Below are positions 36,194 to 49,300 of a DNA stretch of 64,000 nucleotides, one piece after another. Under the pieces are notes generated by a model that was not told the DNA's origin, made no database searches, and saw only the letters and a program-made list of their open reading frames with translations. The translations under genes and the position numbers were made by a program. Numbering within the stretch: the stretch's first letter is position 1; each line of letters starts with the position of its first letter. The DNA comes from Trema orientale. Taxonomy: Eukaryota > Streptophyta > Magnoliopsida > Rosales > Cannabaceae. Location of the stretch: the NCBI GenBank assembly GCA_002914845.1, contig JXTC01000060.1, positions 490,313 to 554,312 of the forward strand, read 5' to 3'.

Positions 36194-39100
36194 ATGGCTC
36201 GGAAAGGTAATCAGCAGAAGAATGGCGTTGATCGCCATACATCAAACAATAAAAAGAGGTCATCTGATTCAGGGTGTGCAGAACCAGATGGAAAAGGTCA
36301 TGGAAAAGCGAGTGAGGAGAAGGTGTTACCTGGAGAGGAACTTCCAAATGGTAATCGTCAAAATAGTCCTCAGGCAAGGAGCACGAGCAAAACCCATTAT
36401 GCTGGAGATGAGCATAAAAGCAAGAAACAACCTACGAAGCTTTCGAAGAAAGAAAAACAAGATGCAAATGGAATAGATGGTGCGGAACAGTCAAAGCCTT
36501 TAGGAAGTGATTCAGGAGACTGCAATGGCAATACCGAAGGTCCAAGTGTTGTGGAAGAAAAAGGATCAATACCTCAGGGCAATAATGTTAAAAAACAAAG
36601 ACATAGCAGGATACTTTACTCATTGAATGGACTTCATATCCAAAATGCATTGGAAAGTATGGAGTTCTCAGATAATGTGGTCGTAAGAAAATTGAAGGCA
36701 TTGGCATTATCCACATTAAAGGCAACTAATGAATGGCTGGAGAGACAAAGACCCTTCTTTATTGCACTAAAAAATAAAATACAGAAGGCTCATGATTATG
36801 CCAAAACTAAGACTATGCAGACATATCCCGTTGTTTTGAAATGGCTAATGCATTTTGGGAGTATAATGCTTCTGATATCAATGGTATGGTTAGACTGTGC
36901 TATAAGGGGCATTGATTCCTTTCTACGCATGGGGACGGCATCTTTCTTTTCAGTTATATGGTGCGGCATATTCTCTCTAATTGCTATGGTTGGACTGTTC
37001 AAGTTCCTTATTGTTTTGGTAGGTCTACATTTCATTTGATATTGCCTTGAGTTGTGCAGATTACAACTTTTTGGGACTTTTTTTACCATCTGTGACTTCT
37101 TATGTAACATTTTAATTTAACTTCTGATTGATTGTTACCTGTGATGATTGTTTTTATATCTGGCGTCCTTTTCATTTACGACTAAATCTATTGGGTGTGT
37201 CCTTCCTGATTCCAGTTATCTTCAATTCTTTAGTTTTTGCTGATATTGGATCTTTTTTGTGCTTTTGAACCAATGGTAATACAGGGGTTAGCTGCTTTAA
37301 TTGGAGTTTTTGTTGGATTTACTCTTGGAATTCTGGTGGCTGCTGTCTCTGGAACTGTTTTCTTGTGGCTTTATGGAAGCTTTTGGACAACGGTGCTTGT
37401 TATCTTCCTTGGAGGTGTTCCTTTTTCTCTGTATGAGTGTTAATCATTTGTTTCCTTTTATAGCTCTTCATAAGGCACTGCTGAGATTAAACATTCTTTA
37501 TAACTCAGGTTTGGCTTTTGCTTTAAGCCATGAACGTGTTGCATTGTTTATCAGCACTGTGTACTCTGTGTATTGTGCTTGGGCATATGTTGGATGGCTT
37601 GGTTTGCTCTTCGCTTTAAATCTAGCATTTGTCTCCAGTGATATTCTAATACACTTCCTAAAGAATAATGTAAATCAACATAGAAGACCCGATGGATCTA
37701 CTGAACAAAGACCTGGGATGCAAGGCCAACAAGGTTTCTTCAACAGTGAGCATATGCATGCTTCATCTTTTGAAACTGGCCCAGGCTTTTCTGTCGATCG
37801 TAACCCTGGAGCACCTTCAACCAGTGGAGCTGACTCTGAGATAACTTCTGAAGATGAAGTTGTTCGGTTGTTAAACAGTACTGACCACTATTCAGTCTTG
37901 GGCTTGTTGCGGTACGAGAATGTGGATGTTTCTTTACTAAAGAGGGAATATAGGAAAAAGGTGCAATTTTTTTTGCCATTGCTTGTTATGCTCTTCTTGT
38001 GGAAGTTTCTTAGATCATATTTATTAAATATGTCGTGATCTATATGAAAATTTTGACTTTGCTCTTCTGATGTTTGGTGACACTTCTTTTAGTTGTTTAG
38101 AGACTTATTATGTTCATATTTGCATTGTTTCTGCAGATTGCTTTCCATTTCTTGAAAGATGCATTAAATAATTGAGTCTTTTATAATACACTTTTTGATT
38201 GATTATCAGGCAATGTTGGTCCATCCTGATAAAAATATGGGAAATGAAAAGGCTGTGGAAGCTTTTAAGAAACTTCAGAATGCATATGAGGTAATTCTAT
38301 TTTTCCATATGATTCTTCTCGAACTTTTGTTTTCCAGTCTGATTGTGGTGTTTATCTTTTTGTTTCATTTGTTCAAGGTTTTGCTTGATTCGGTGAAGCG
38401 AAAAGCATATGATGAAGAATTAAGAAGGGAGGAGCTACTGGACATTCTCCGCAGGTTCCAAAGCACTTCAGAAAAGGTATGTATTTGTATATTGTTCCAA
38501 AGCTCTGACAAAGTATTTAACAGTCAGAAATCAATTACCTTACAAAACGGAATCTCATCTTCAGGCAGTAGGTGGTTTTCTTATCATGGTTGATAATAAA
38601 TGGAAATGATGATCAAGCTTAAAAAAATTAATTAGTGCCTTGGCATTGTTCATGGCACAAACGAGGCAATATTGATGGAAGTGAGAACCTTGGTGTACTG
38701 GAAATAAATATTGCTTCTGAAATATTAAAATCTTGTATACATATTAAACCTGAGAATATGATCAAGATCAGGTTGGAACCTGAACCCTGTCAAGTTGTGT
38801 CCCCCTTATTTGCTTGTTTGGTGTACCTTTTAATTGATTTCTTCTGAAATTTCCTGGCATCAGCTTTGTTTGTGGGTATGCTGCTAAACATATTACCTAA
38901 AGAAAATGCCTGAATAATTTCCACTTTGTAACCTGTGAGCTGTCACCAAACCCAACAAATAGACCATGCACTAATCCTTTTGGCTTTCATGTGGTTCATT
39001 GGTTAGGTCGTGTTGTTATTGCTTCTGCTAGTCGAAGTTTATTTTTTGGTTTTTTAAATGAAAACATCCACGAAGTTCATATATTTTTCTAGGGAGAAGT

Positions 39101-40483
39101 TCATATAGTTCTCATTTTTTAAGACTTAATTTACTTAACCATTTTATGCGATTTATTGCCTAGAATGGAGGGCATGGCCTCTTTGCTTCTGGGTTGGCAC
39201 GCTCAGATGCTGATGGCGAGGACCCATTTGGAGAATCAAGGAGAATAGCGTGCAAGAAGTGCAACAACTTTCATCTTTGGGTTCTCACTGGGAAATCAAA
39301 ATCTCGAGCAAGATGGTGCCAGGTTTTTTATTTACCTTTAATCATTTTGTTTCACTTAGTTTGAACGAAACATATCAATTAAGTTCCGGAGTTGGCTTTT
39401 AAGTTCCGGAGTTGGCTTTCCATTAGCATGTGGTTGTCTTCTGAATATGGAGATGTTTAGTTTGCCCACTTTTATGTATTTTTTTCCGATTTTCTGTTTT
39501 GAAGGATTGTAAAGATTTTCATCAAGCAAAGGATGGTGATGGATGGTTGGAACAATCTTCCCAACCCTTCTTTTTTGGATTATTGCAGAAGGTATCTAAA
39601 TAATATGAGTTGGGGATCTTTTTATTAGCCTTATTGTTATTTACATGCTTCCACTACTTTATTCCCTCGCGCATACTGATTCATTGTTTGTGAGGTAATA
39701 AAAGACTGAAAGAGTTACAAAATGTTCAAGAAAAGAGAGTTCCACAATGACTTGTTGGCAAGATTGGAAAATACAGTTCTGTATTTTAACATAGTGCTCT
39801 ATGATCAGGTAGATGCTCCCTCTGCATTTGTTTGTGCGGATAGCAAGGTATACAATGCTACAGAATGGTATATTTGTCAGGTAACTCAGCTCTCTGGTTA
39901 TTCTCAGTTTCTTTTGCATTATGTACTTTTCATTGTTCCCTTCTGTTTTCCAAACATAATTCTGTGAGACTACGAGAAATCTATTATCAGCAGTATCATT
40001 TTCCCAAGAGAATTGTTAGATCTACTAAATAAAAGAGAGACGATAACATGGAAAGGTCTAGTGATCCTGTATTATGCATAAATCTTGAGAGGAGTGAAGT
40101 GATTAATGACCCAAAATTAGTTACAACAGAGTTAATTTGTTTTCCGAATTTTGTTGCAGGGAATGAGATGTCCAGCCAACACTCACAAGCCTAGTTTTCA
40201 TGTGAACACTAGTTTAACCTCCAAGCATAGTGCTGGAAAGGGATCGACTTCAGGACAGAAAGGTGGTAGAATGCCAACATCTAACGTGGAAGACTGCATG
40301 ACGGAGGACGAATTGTTTGAATGGTTTCAGAATGTGGTGCAATCAGGCGTGTTTGAAAACATGGGCGGTGGCAGCTCCTTCAATGAGAGCCCATCTGCCA
40401 GACCGGGAAACAGTGCAAAGAGCGGTGGCAGTAGTAGTAGCAGTGGCAACAAGAGAAAGAAGAAGGGAAAGAAGCAGTGGTAA
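36194..40483 (+). CDS. Multi-pass membrane J-domain protein with zinc ribbon (DNAJC14-like)
   Basis: Nine exons: 36194-37018, 37285-37414, 37509-37960, 38210-38290, 38378-38476, 39164-39322, 39505-39591, 39809-39880, 40160-40483; 742 residues. A charged Lys/Ser/Gly-rich N-terminus (1-130) is followed by five or six hydrophobic membrane segments (about 215-365). A J-domain follows at about 443-513 with HPD at 474-476, then a four-Cys zinc ribbon (C559, C562, C581, C584) and a Gly/Ser/Lys-rich tail. The HPD loop stimulates Hsp70 ATPase; the layout matches the DNAJC14 type of ER-membrane J-protein, suggesting a membrane-anchored co-chaperone. Clients cannot be inferred. Intron 6 carries a perfect 20-bp tandem duplication (39381-39420). 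Confidence 0.9.
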
Positions 40484-41541
40484 AATACTCATTGGAACAG
40501 TCTCTGCATGCATTAGGGGAACCAGACAGAAAAAAAAAAGGTTTATAAAGTTAAACAGTGGTCAATTGTGTCTTTTTTCCAACGGGAAAGCCTCTCTGAG
40601 TAAAGTTCTTACTTAAACCAAAATTGTATGCTGGCAGGAATGGAATCCCCTCCAGCTGCATTATTGCAGAGTTTGTATAGTGTATCGTTTCATTTCGGCA
40701 TCATTTTCCTGTTTCATAAAATTTCCTCTCCTTTGATATCTAGCCATGGACTACTATATATCGGCTCACATAGATTGCCAGCAATGAATGGCAGTAATTT
40801 TTCATGGTGGGAGCTATAATTTGCCTGCATTTTCTAAACTTGATACGTGTCTCCATCCGAGTTGATTCGAAGTTTCGCAACTTACTCACTCTCAAAATTT
40901 TTTTCTCCTCTCCTAGTTGGGAAGAACACTAATAACATATCATGAGTGCCACAGTAAATGCTTGAAATCCAATTGCTTTGTAGTTCAGTGGCACATTGAA
41001 GCATGTTATAATAGTCTTATCCATTCACTTGTGTGAACAATAAATTAAATAGTATATATTAACTGAAAATATGGCTTCCCTTCCAAAACATTGATGATGG
41101 TCTATGGGAAACATGATTTTTAATCAACAGCCACCATATTTATAAATTAATGGAGAGTCCACAAGTGACTAATGACATAACTGTTTTCTGTTTTTTTTTT
41201 TTTTTCATCATTATGTAGTTTCATTGGTAAAAGAAAAATAAAAAATCTGTGGAATTTTGCTAAGTAGCGTGAGGCATATGCTGATCTGACGGTCATGATT
41301 AGAGTCAATAAGCTGAATTTCTTTTTCAGTCAACGAAACCAACAAGGATAAAAGTGATTGGTCTCACAAATGTTTTCATTGAGAGAGCTGAGAGTAGCAT
41401 TGCAGCTGATCAATACAATTGAGTAGAAAAGCCCTTTGAGTTCATAAAAATTTACGAAGCAACCCTTTGATAAACGGATAGCATCAAATTTTCATTCCTT
41501 CTCTCGTGGTCTCCTCCGCCAAAAAGCTTAGAACTTCTCCC
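40484..41541. other. J-protein 3' flank and plastid S6 promoter region
   Basis: No further gene. Short frames here resemble nothing known. Sequence from about 41480 is pyrimidine-rich and likely the S6 leader. Confidence 0.5.
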
Positions 41542-41867
41542 ATGGAGCCTCTACTCCACTCCTCCGCAGTTTTTCTTACTCCAAAACCTGTCAATGGAAA
41601 TGGGTCTCCTGGGAATCAAAACTCTCGCTTGGTGGTTTTCTCAAATGGGTTCTCTTCTTCTTCTTCTTCTACTTGTCTTTATCTCAACACAAGGCAAAGG
41701 GTCTCTGTGATTGTTGGAGCCAAGAAGAACAGAAAAGAAGACACTCATAATTTTGTACCAAAACCAGATGAAGCTACTGGTCCATTCCCTGAAGCTGTGC
41801 TCCTCAAAGAGGTGGGCTTTTTTATTTTTTTTATTTTATTTTAGTTTTTAAATATAAAGTTTCTGTA

Positions 41868-41899
<32 letters not shown>

Positions 41900-43355
41900 A
41901 TTTAACATGAGAGATTGTAACTGGGCGCTTCAAATGTATTCAAGTTGTGGATTTTAGGATAGTCTTAACTTTGTTCCAAGTGTCAAGTTTTTCTATTAGG
42001 TGTGAAGAGGAAATATAAGCAGGTAAAGTAAGAACTTTTGGTGTTTGAGTTGCATATTTCTAATTGAGATGAGATTTTTGTATTGGATATTTCAGAAGAA
42101 AGTGGAAAAAGATGGTAAATTTGTTCCTGAATTTGCTGATGCAGAAGAAGGTAGATGCTTCAAATTTCTTCTAGTGAGTCTTATTGAGATGTCTTTTTTG
42201 GGATTTGCAATAATGAAGTTTCTTTCCAAATTTCAGAGAAAATCTATGAAGTTCTGAAGCTTCAGCTGGAAAATGATTTGCAAGAGGAACAACGACGTAA
42301 GTGTGTACTGATACCCTGCATCAAAAAATCTACATGAAAAATGAAGAATGTTCTGATTGGCATAACATAACCTTAGCCATATTTTTGATTTAAGAAAGAA
42401 TTTGTTATTATTCTCTTTCTTGCAGTGCGCCACTATGAAGTGGTCTATTTAATTCATGAGAAGCACGCCGAAGAGGTCGAGAGTGTCAATGAAAAAGTCA
42501 AGGGTAATTGTTCTTTCCCAGTTCTATTTGCCTTATCATGGAATTGATTGTAGCATGTTGAAGTGTATGCCAAGTCTATTTATATGCATTCTTTTGGATC
42601 TTTACATTAGTTTTCTCACTTCTATAGCGGTTGAAACATGATTGTGGAACTTGATGGCTTATGTCAACGATGAATATGTCCCAAATCAGATAGTTTTGAT
42701 TATCTATTGGAAATTGGTCCGCGGAATCACCTCAAGGAACAAGTTATACTACGTTTCTAAATGAATGTTGTCTAGAAACTTGCTAAGATTGATGTAAAAA
42801 ACTGTGGTTTTGAGTACCTTTTCTGTTGAGTTACGACAGAGATCTGCCACAGGTTATTACTGACTGTTTCTACCTATTGCAGATTTCCTAAGGGACAAGA
42901 GAGGCAAGATATGGAGAATAAGTGATTGGGGTATGCGTAGACTAGCATACAAGATACAGAAGGCAAAGAATGCCCATTATATTTTGATGAATTTTGAGAT
43001 GGATGCCAAATGGATCAATGATTTCAAGAGCATGTTGGACAAAGATGAAAGAGTCATTCGGCATCTCGTGATAAAGAGGGATGAGGCGATCACAGAGGAT
43101 TGCCCTCCTCCTCCTGAGTTTCATACTTTGCGATCTGGTATGGATGATGATGAAGAAGAAGAGGAAGATATAGATTATGATGATGAAGAATATGACGAGG
43201 ACTTGGACGCTGAAGGTGAGATTGATGATTATGGTGATGAAGATGAAGAGGGGTTAATAATTGTTAGCCGTGATGAAGATGAGGAAGATAGGACTAGCAA
43301 CTTTACTGGTAAGTCAAGAAGAAGCAAAATAATAGCCGAGAAAGTAGGTAGGTAG
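41542..43355 (+). CDS. RPS6: Plastid 30S ribosomal protein bS6c
   Basis: Exons 41542-41811, 42096-42150, 42237-42296, 42426-42503 and 42883-43355 give 311 residues. The N-terminal 60 or so residues are Ser/Pro-rich, basic and poor in acidic residues, as in a chloroplast transit peptide. The bS6 fold spans about 130-230: RHYEVVYLIHEKHAEEVESV, then KIWRISDWGMRRLAYKIQKA and HYILMNFEM. It is a small-subunit protein that pairs with bS18 on the 16S rRNA platform. The protein is longer than bacterial S6 because of the transit peptide and a strongly acidic C-terminal tail (about 238-290, mostly Asp/Glu). The frame is open upstream to a GTG at 41506, but the first ATG is 41542. Confidence 0.92.
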
Positions 43356-44155
43356 TTTCCTGGTTTTACCTCTGCGCGCCTTGTTTTATGGTGTTTATGA
43401 GAGGTTTAGGGAGTGTGCTATGTATTGGATAGTAGCATGTTTTGTCTAATATCGAGTTAAAGAAACGGACTATACAAATAGTTGTATCGGCCTATCGGTA
43501 GTAGAATATTCAATGGAATTATCTTTTAAAGAATCAGGCATAAATAATTATTGTTTGACTGCACCTGCACGTATTATCCTTTAAATCAGGTACATCAACC
43601 ACAAAATGAGGTTTAGTCCCGCGCTTATGTGCATTAGTTTGTGTATTTGATACGAGCCAATCGAAGTCGCATCAAAATTAAGATGCCTCCCTTTTGGTAT
43701 GGACTGCTGAACATACTCGAAAAGAGCATATAAATGTCTTGCTCATCAAAATGTTTCATATAATGATATAAATGCCTTCCTCTTTGGTATGAGATTTTCG
43801 TGCTCTTTTTCATTGTAATAAAAACCAATAGCTGCTAAAAAGTACATAACTTTTACATCGAGGGTAAATCACTTTAGAATTTGTGTGTTTATTCTGTTTT
43901 TTTGGCTCTCGTTGCTAGAAGATTTAGGGCATTTAATCTATAACAGACAAAGAATTCTAAGATGGTACAGGGAATAAGCAAACTTCAACTCATAAAACCT
44001 GAAATCTCACTGCCTTGATGTTTTATAAAACCGGAACAACTTTGACATCAGTGAACTTTTCGATTCGACAGCAATGAAATGTTAGATCATAAGCTGATCA
44101 TGAATCAAAAATCTTAATGGAAATACCACATTGTTTCTATCTAAGTTTTTACTCA
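43356..44155. other. Plastid S6 3' flank, partly duplicated at 51.35 kb
   Basis: No gene. Sequence from about 43335 to 43760 has a diverged direct copy at about 51350-51930, on the far side of the XBAT-like gene. Confidence 0.55.
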
Positions 44156-44271
44156 TCAGACAGCATAGAGCCTTACTAACTGATTTATCTTGCATCGGCA
44201 TATTGGACAAACACCTTTCGTGGCTTTGATCTCGATCAAATAAGACATGCAACCAGCCATGTGACCACAAC
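44156..44271 (-). pseudogene. Truncated copy of the XBAT-like RING exon
   Basis: On the minus strand this reads CGHMAGCMSYLIEIKATKG, then VCPICRCKINQLVRLYAV and stop, against CGHVAGCMSCLTEIKANNG/ICPICRSKIDQVVKLYTV in the intact gene 1.4 kb away. Only the C-terminal half of the RING and the stop survive; the CxxC ligand pair and all upstream exons are missing. One zinc-ligand Cys is replaced by Tyr. The frame is uninterrupted, so the duplication is fairly recent. Similarity continues into the 3' flank to about 44090. No promoter or start is visible. Confidence 0.85.
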
Positions 44272-44513
44272 ATGATAAATTTTTGTTTATATATACATAT
44301 ATATAGAGAATTGGATGAAAGAAAAAAATGAAGAAAAAAAATCAATTTTATATTTATATTACCCAAATCACATTTTGGTAATGTTTACTAATTTATAATG
44401 AGAAAAATCATAAAAGGAAAAAAATCGCAAAAAAGAAAGTGTCTGAAAAAGAATAAATAAAAACTTGAGTTATCCCATTCTAATTTAACTAGTCAATACA
44501 AGAGATTCACCAA

Positions 44514-45057
44514 AATAAATTATATCTTTACCTCCTGAACTATCGTCTATGTAGAGTTTTACCCTCTAAGAAATCTCTTTGCAAGAATTCCCCTTGAACT
44601 ATTCGAATGTGTAAAAAATTCCCCTTCTATTACCTTTCGTCCATAGCTGAGACGAAACGTGTCATCCCAAAACAAAACTAGTTAAAACTTTTATCATCAT
44701 ATTTAATACCTTCACCTACATACCCTTAAATTAGGCGCCAAATTTTTCCATTTTTTCTCTCACACTGTAGTCTTCTTCTCCAAAAGACTAACCCCCTTAC
44801 TTTCATTAAATCTAAAAGTTAGCCTTTTCTGTTATATTTAGTCCACACTGGTATCTTCCATTTGTAGAGAATTTATTACAAAATCCTCTTCAATACTCTC
44901 AATAGGAAGACATATCATCATTCCGTCATTGAAGATAACAAAATGAGCATTTTTTCCGTAGTCTAATAGTTCGGGGGATATTTTTACAAAGAAAAATAGA
45001 TTAAGAGGCAAAACTCTGCATAAGTGGTAATTCGAGGGCAAAGATACAATTTATTCT
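44514..45057. mobile_element. Inverted-repeat MITE-like element
   Basis: The left arm begins AATAAATTATATCTTTACC. The right arm read inward begins AATAAATTGTATCTTTGCCC. Similarity continues for about 110 bp through GCAGAGTTTTGCC-like and CCCCCGAACTATT-like words. No clear target duplication is seen and there is no transposase. It lies between the RING fragment and the intact gene's 3' end. Confidence 0.7.
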
Positions 45058-45600
45058 TTGTTTTATATATAATGGAAATTAGCCTCAATACCGCTGTATT
45101 TGCCTTTCCGGGGGGTGGTGTTTATATTGCACTCTAATAAAGGCACTGTATAATTTTATCTTCCGTTGTCGGACTTTGTTTTTTAATTATAACATATTCC
45201 ATTGTTGTAATCCTTATTTTTATAAACTACAAATTTGGATTTTAAGAACAATTTTCCCATCACTAGTGTTAACACATCACATTTGGAGCGCGTCCGAAGA
45301 GAAAAACTGGATTATCTAAGCAGCTCATATCCCATATATTGCAAGAATGTTGTTGCTATGTGTATACAGTGGACGATTTGGAGGTGAAATCAAATGAATG
45401 GAGATCCAATTCGAGTAACAAAAATATGTTCATACCAATATTATATCACTGGTCAATCTGAAATATCATCACTGTGTATAGATGTTCTTCTATACAAGCA
45501 AAACAAAGGCCATTTGCTATATCAGTCCATAAAAATGTCATATCATAATAAGCTGAGGAATCTATGAGGAGACACCATGTTGTAACATCCAGTTTGCTCA

Positions 45601-46280
45601 TCAGACGGTATAGAGCTTCACTACCTGATCTATCTTGGACCGGCATATTGGACAAATGCCATTATTGGCTTTGATCTCTGTCAAACAAGACATGCAACCA
45701 GCCACATGACCACAAGGAATGAAGGCACCTTCTATTGGACCCTCCCAACATATCACGCATAAGGAAGTACTCTCATCTTTAGTTTCTGTAGTCTCATCTG
45801 ATGTGGAAGCCTCACAGCTATCTATAGCTTGAGTGGAAACCTCTGTGCCAAGATCAATTGTTGGATAGCGGATCGACCCTTCGATTGAATAATGCTCTTG
45901 ATCTGGAATAGGAGGAGCAGATGGAGCTGGTGAAGTTGATGAAGAAATGTCATGATCAAATATACTCCAGCCACTACTAATGTAGTCATCTTGAGCACTG
46001 TTGTTTGCCTCCGAATGTGTGGTTCCAACAGCTGATCCTAAGCCGTTGTAACTGTCCTCGCTCACAGCAGACATCCCTTGCTCATTGGTGTTGGACACTT
46101 CGGTTATCTGATGGGAATGAGGATCCAGTGGTGTATCCCCGGCAGCAGCAGCAGCAGCAGGATTAATAAGGTTACTTGGCGACGTTTCCAACCGTCGTAG
46201 GGAGTTTTTTTCGGAATGAGGGTCAATAGAGGGAGACATGGCCTGGAAAACAACATGGGACGACCTTTGTTAAGCAACCC

Positions 46281-46357
<77 letters not shown>

Positions 46358-49300
46358 AAACAAAAATGTCTTAGCCTAATTGTACTTGAAGATATACAAC
46401 AAGCTAAGCACAACGTACGTGTTAATTCAATATTTTCAAAAATTGAATCCTGTAATTGCTGTGTAATCATTTTACAACTAGGATACATTAGCTTTCATTT
46501 CTTCACTACAGGGAGCTTAATACATTGAAGAAAAATCGAAGCTGACAATATAACAAATATCTATGTGACACGATTAATTCAAGAGATCTGGAGTGAGTGA
46601 AATTAGCTATGCATCAGGTATTGCAAAACTAATCCAGCCAAAATAAATAAATAAATAAATAACTCGAAGTTCACATGCTCAGTGACACAATGTTATAATT
46701 AACATCTTTAGTAAAGAAGAAAACGAACTAATTCCGAAAATCAAACACACACAATTAATGCGTGCCTTTCACAAAATTAGCTAGTATTGAAGTGTAAACA
46801 GAGTTAAAACCTACCAGTACATCATCTAGCATAATCCCGTTATATCACACTCTATACATATTTCATAGGAACAAACTTGCAAAATCAAAAAATTCCGCGT
46901 CTGTATGTTCGAGCAACAGGAGATAGATATAAATAACTCATATACATGTTTGATGATGGTACCTGAATAATTTTTAGCCATATGGTGAGTACTGAAGGAC
47001 CACCCTTAACGGCAGATGCAAGTTTAAGCCTATACTCTGATTACAAAACATCGATTAGTAGATACTAGAAAGCAAATTAATAAACAGAGTAAGAGCAGAA
47101 ACTGATATAGAAACAATAGAATATAAGGTATTTGCATGGAGCTAGCATTAGTAATTAACCTTCCATTATTACTTCATTTTGAATCCATAGATTCTAGCTA
47201 TGAAGCTTAGTAAGAAGTGCAGTTACAACTCACTGATCATAGAATGGTAAAATATTGTGAGTGTCGGATCTGATTGATGCAGATTAGGTTCCTTGATTCG
47301 GGCCTTCCAAAGAGAAATGATATTGCAAGGCCGGGCATCCTGTCAGTGGATCAACATACATGTACAGTTGTGTTTGAAAATGTGAAAGAAGGATCGATAA
47401 AGGATGAGTTTGACTATGTGCATAAAACCAGTTCAATATTCTAATAATTGAAGGTATGGAAAAAAAAAAAAGAAAAAAGAAAAGGCAATTTAATTTGGAG
47501 GACCTGACTTTGAGGAATATTAATTAATCAGTTTTGCCTGCTGGCAACATTTTCAGTGTCAATTTGGACCAGAATGTAACACCATAACTACTATAGTTGT
47601 TAAAAATGTTGGAATTAAAGTCCAAGTTTTGAAGCTAAATGTTGCATGTAGCAGTAAAATGATCTCATAAATAGTACTAATATGAAAGGTTAATTATGGC
47701 GATCGACTACATAAAAAATACAATTGAGAGATAACAACAAAGCATCCCCAAAATCTCTTTGCTTCTATAATCATTCAAATAGGAAGTCTTTCCCAAAACA
47801 CTACTACAAACCGACATTAAAAAAAAAAATTTAAAAATGAAGACTGTTAAGAGTGTTATGTATGCAGTCAAAATTCGGATAAAGGTGGGAGGAAACGGTG
47901 GAGGGGGAACATGAGTGAGGATTATCTAAGCAATAATCTTCATAACATAAAATCCTGCTATCCAAAAACAAGTGTACAAAACTGCAAATAGCTTAGAAAC
48001 CAAAGAGACATAATTTTTAGAGGAAACAAACAGAGAATCCCATATATATATATATAAGAGCATAATTTTATACCTCTATGTTACAATATACAGCAAGCTC
48101 CAACTTGGGAGGCTGTATATGAGTGTTGGGACCAATAGGAATAATTACAACCCAACTGCAAGTAAAAAAGAAAAAAAGAAAACAACACTCTTATTAGCTA
48201 TACATACACGAATTATAAAAGAACCCTTTAACAAGAAAAGAGAAGAAAGTAATATATGTATACACTTTTCTTGAGAAGAGACGTGGAGCTATTGCTCCAA
48301 GGAAGCGTGGACTAATGATCTCCCGGAAACTGCCGGAGAAATAGCATACATGATTCTGAAAGCAATAAAGAAAGTACGCAAAAAAAAGAAAAAAAAGAAA
48401 AAAAACGTTGGTCACCATGATTGTAACAATATACTACTGATCATAATACATAAAAAGAATTCGGTAAATATTTCAACACAAGTACACAACAAAATAAATT
48501 ATTGAGTTCAGCATATAATACCTCAATGGTACGGACAACTTTGGTATGTCTATGCAGTCTAGCTATCTCAAGTGCAGTTTGACCATCGTTATTCGGCACC
48601 AAAGCATTTGCTGAAACATTAACGAGAAAAGACTAATTAATTAAGCACACTAAAAGATTGAGCAGTGCTATGGGGCACCAGTAGTGCCCAGCACCACAGT
48701 GACATGTCTGTTTGTCACTGGATGATTTAATTAATAAACTGGGTCCCATATGGGCCCCACTTAAATTATAATTATGATTAGCCAGTGACAGACTGACACA
48801 TCACTGTGGTGCTAGGCACCACTGGTGCCCTATAGCATTATTCTAAAAGATTTGATCTTTTTTTTTTGTCCAAATTAAATATATGACTTCATTAATTATG
48901 TAACTAAATGAAAAAACATAATATACCTCCATGGGAGAGAAGTAATGCAACCGTCTGATCCAGGCCTTCTTTTGCGGCATGATGTAAAGGAGTCCCAGCA
49001 TCGCGACCTACGAAAATTCAATGATTAAACGACTTTTGAATACAGTGTGTGCACATGTGTGTACATATATATAATATTATGCTTATGATGAATGGAACTA
49101 TAAGAAAGTATATATGTATACACACTATACTTAGTTCAATTATATGTTATTTATATTGTTGTTGTAAAGTTTACGGAAACATAAGCATGGCATGATCATT
49201 TAAGCATGATTTTCAAGGAAGTGAAATTTTTCACGCATTGAATTCAAAGTAGTACAATTATACTGATTTTACGAGATATGTTTTAAGTACATTGTTTAGT

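Noticed and set aside
41506..41541. GTG-initiated N-terminal extension of plastid S6
   Set aside because: Nuclear plant genes rarely start at GTG, and the ATG at 41542 already gives a complete transit peptide.
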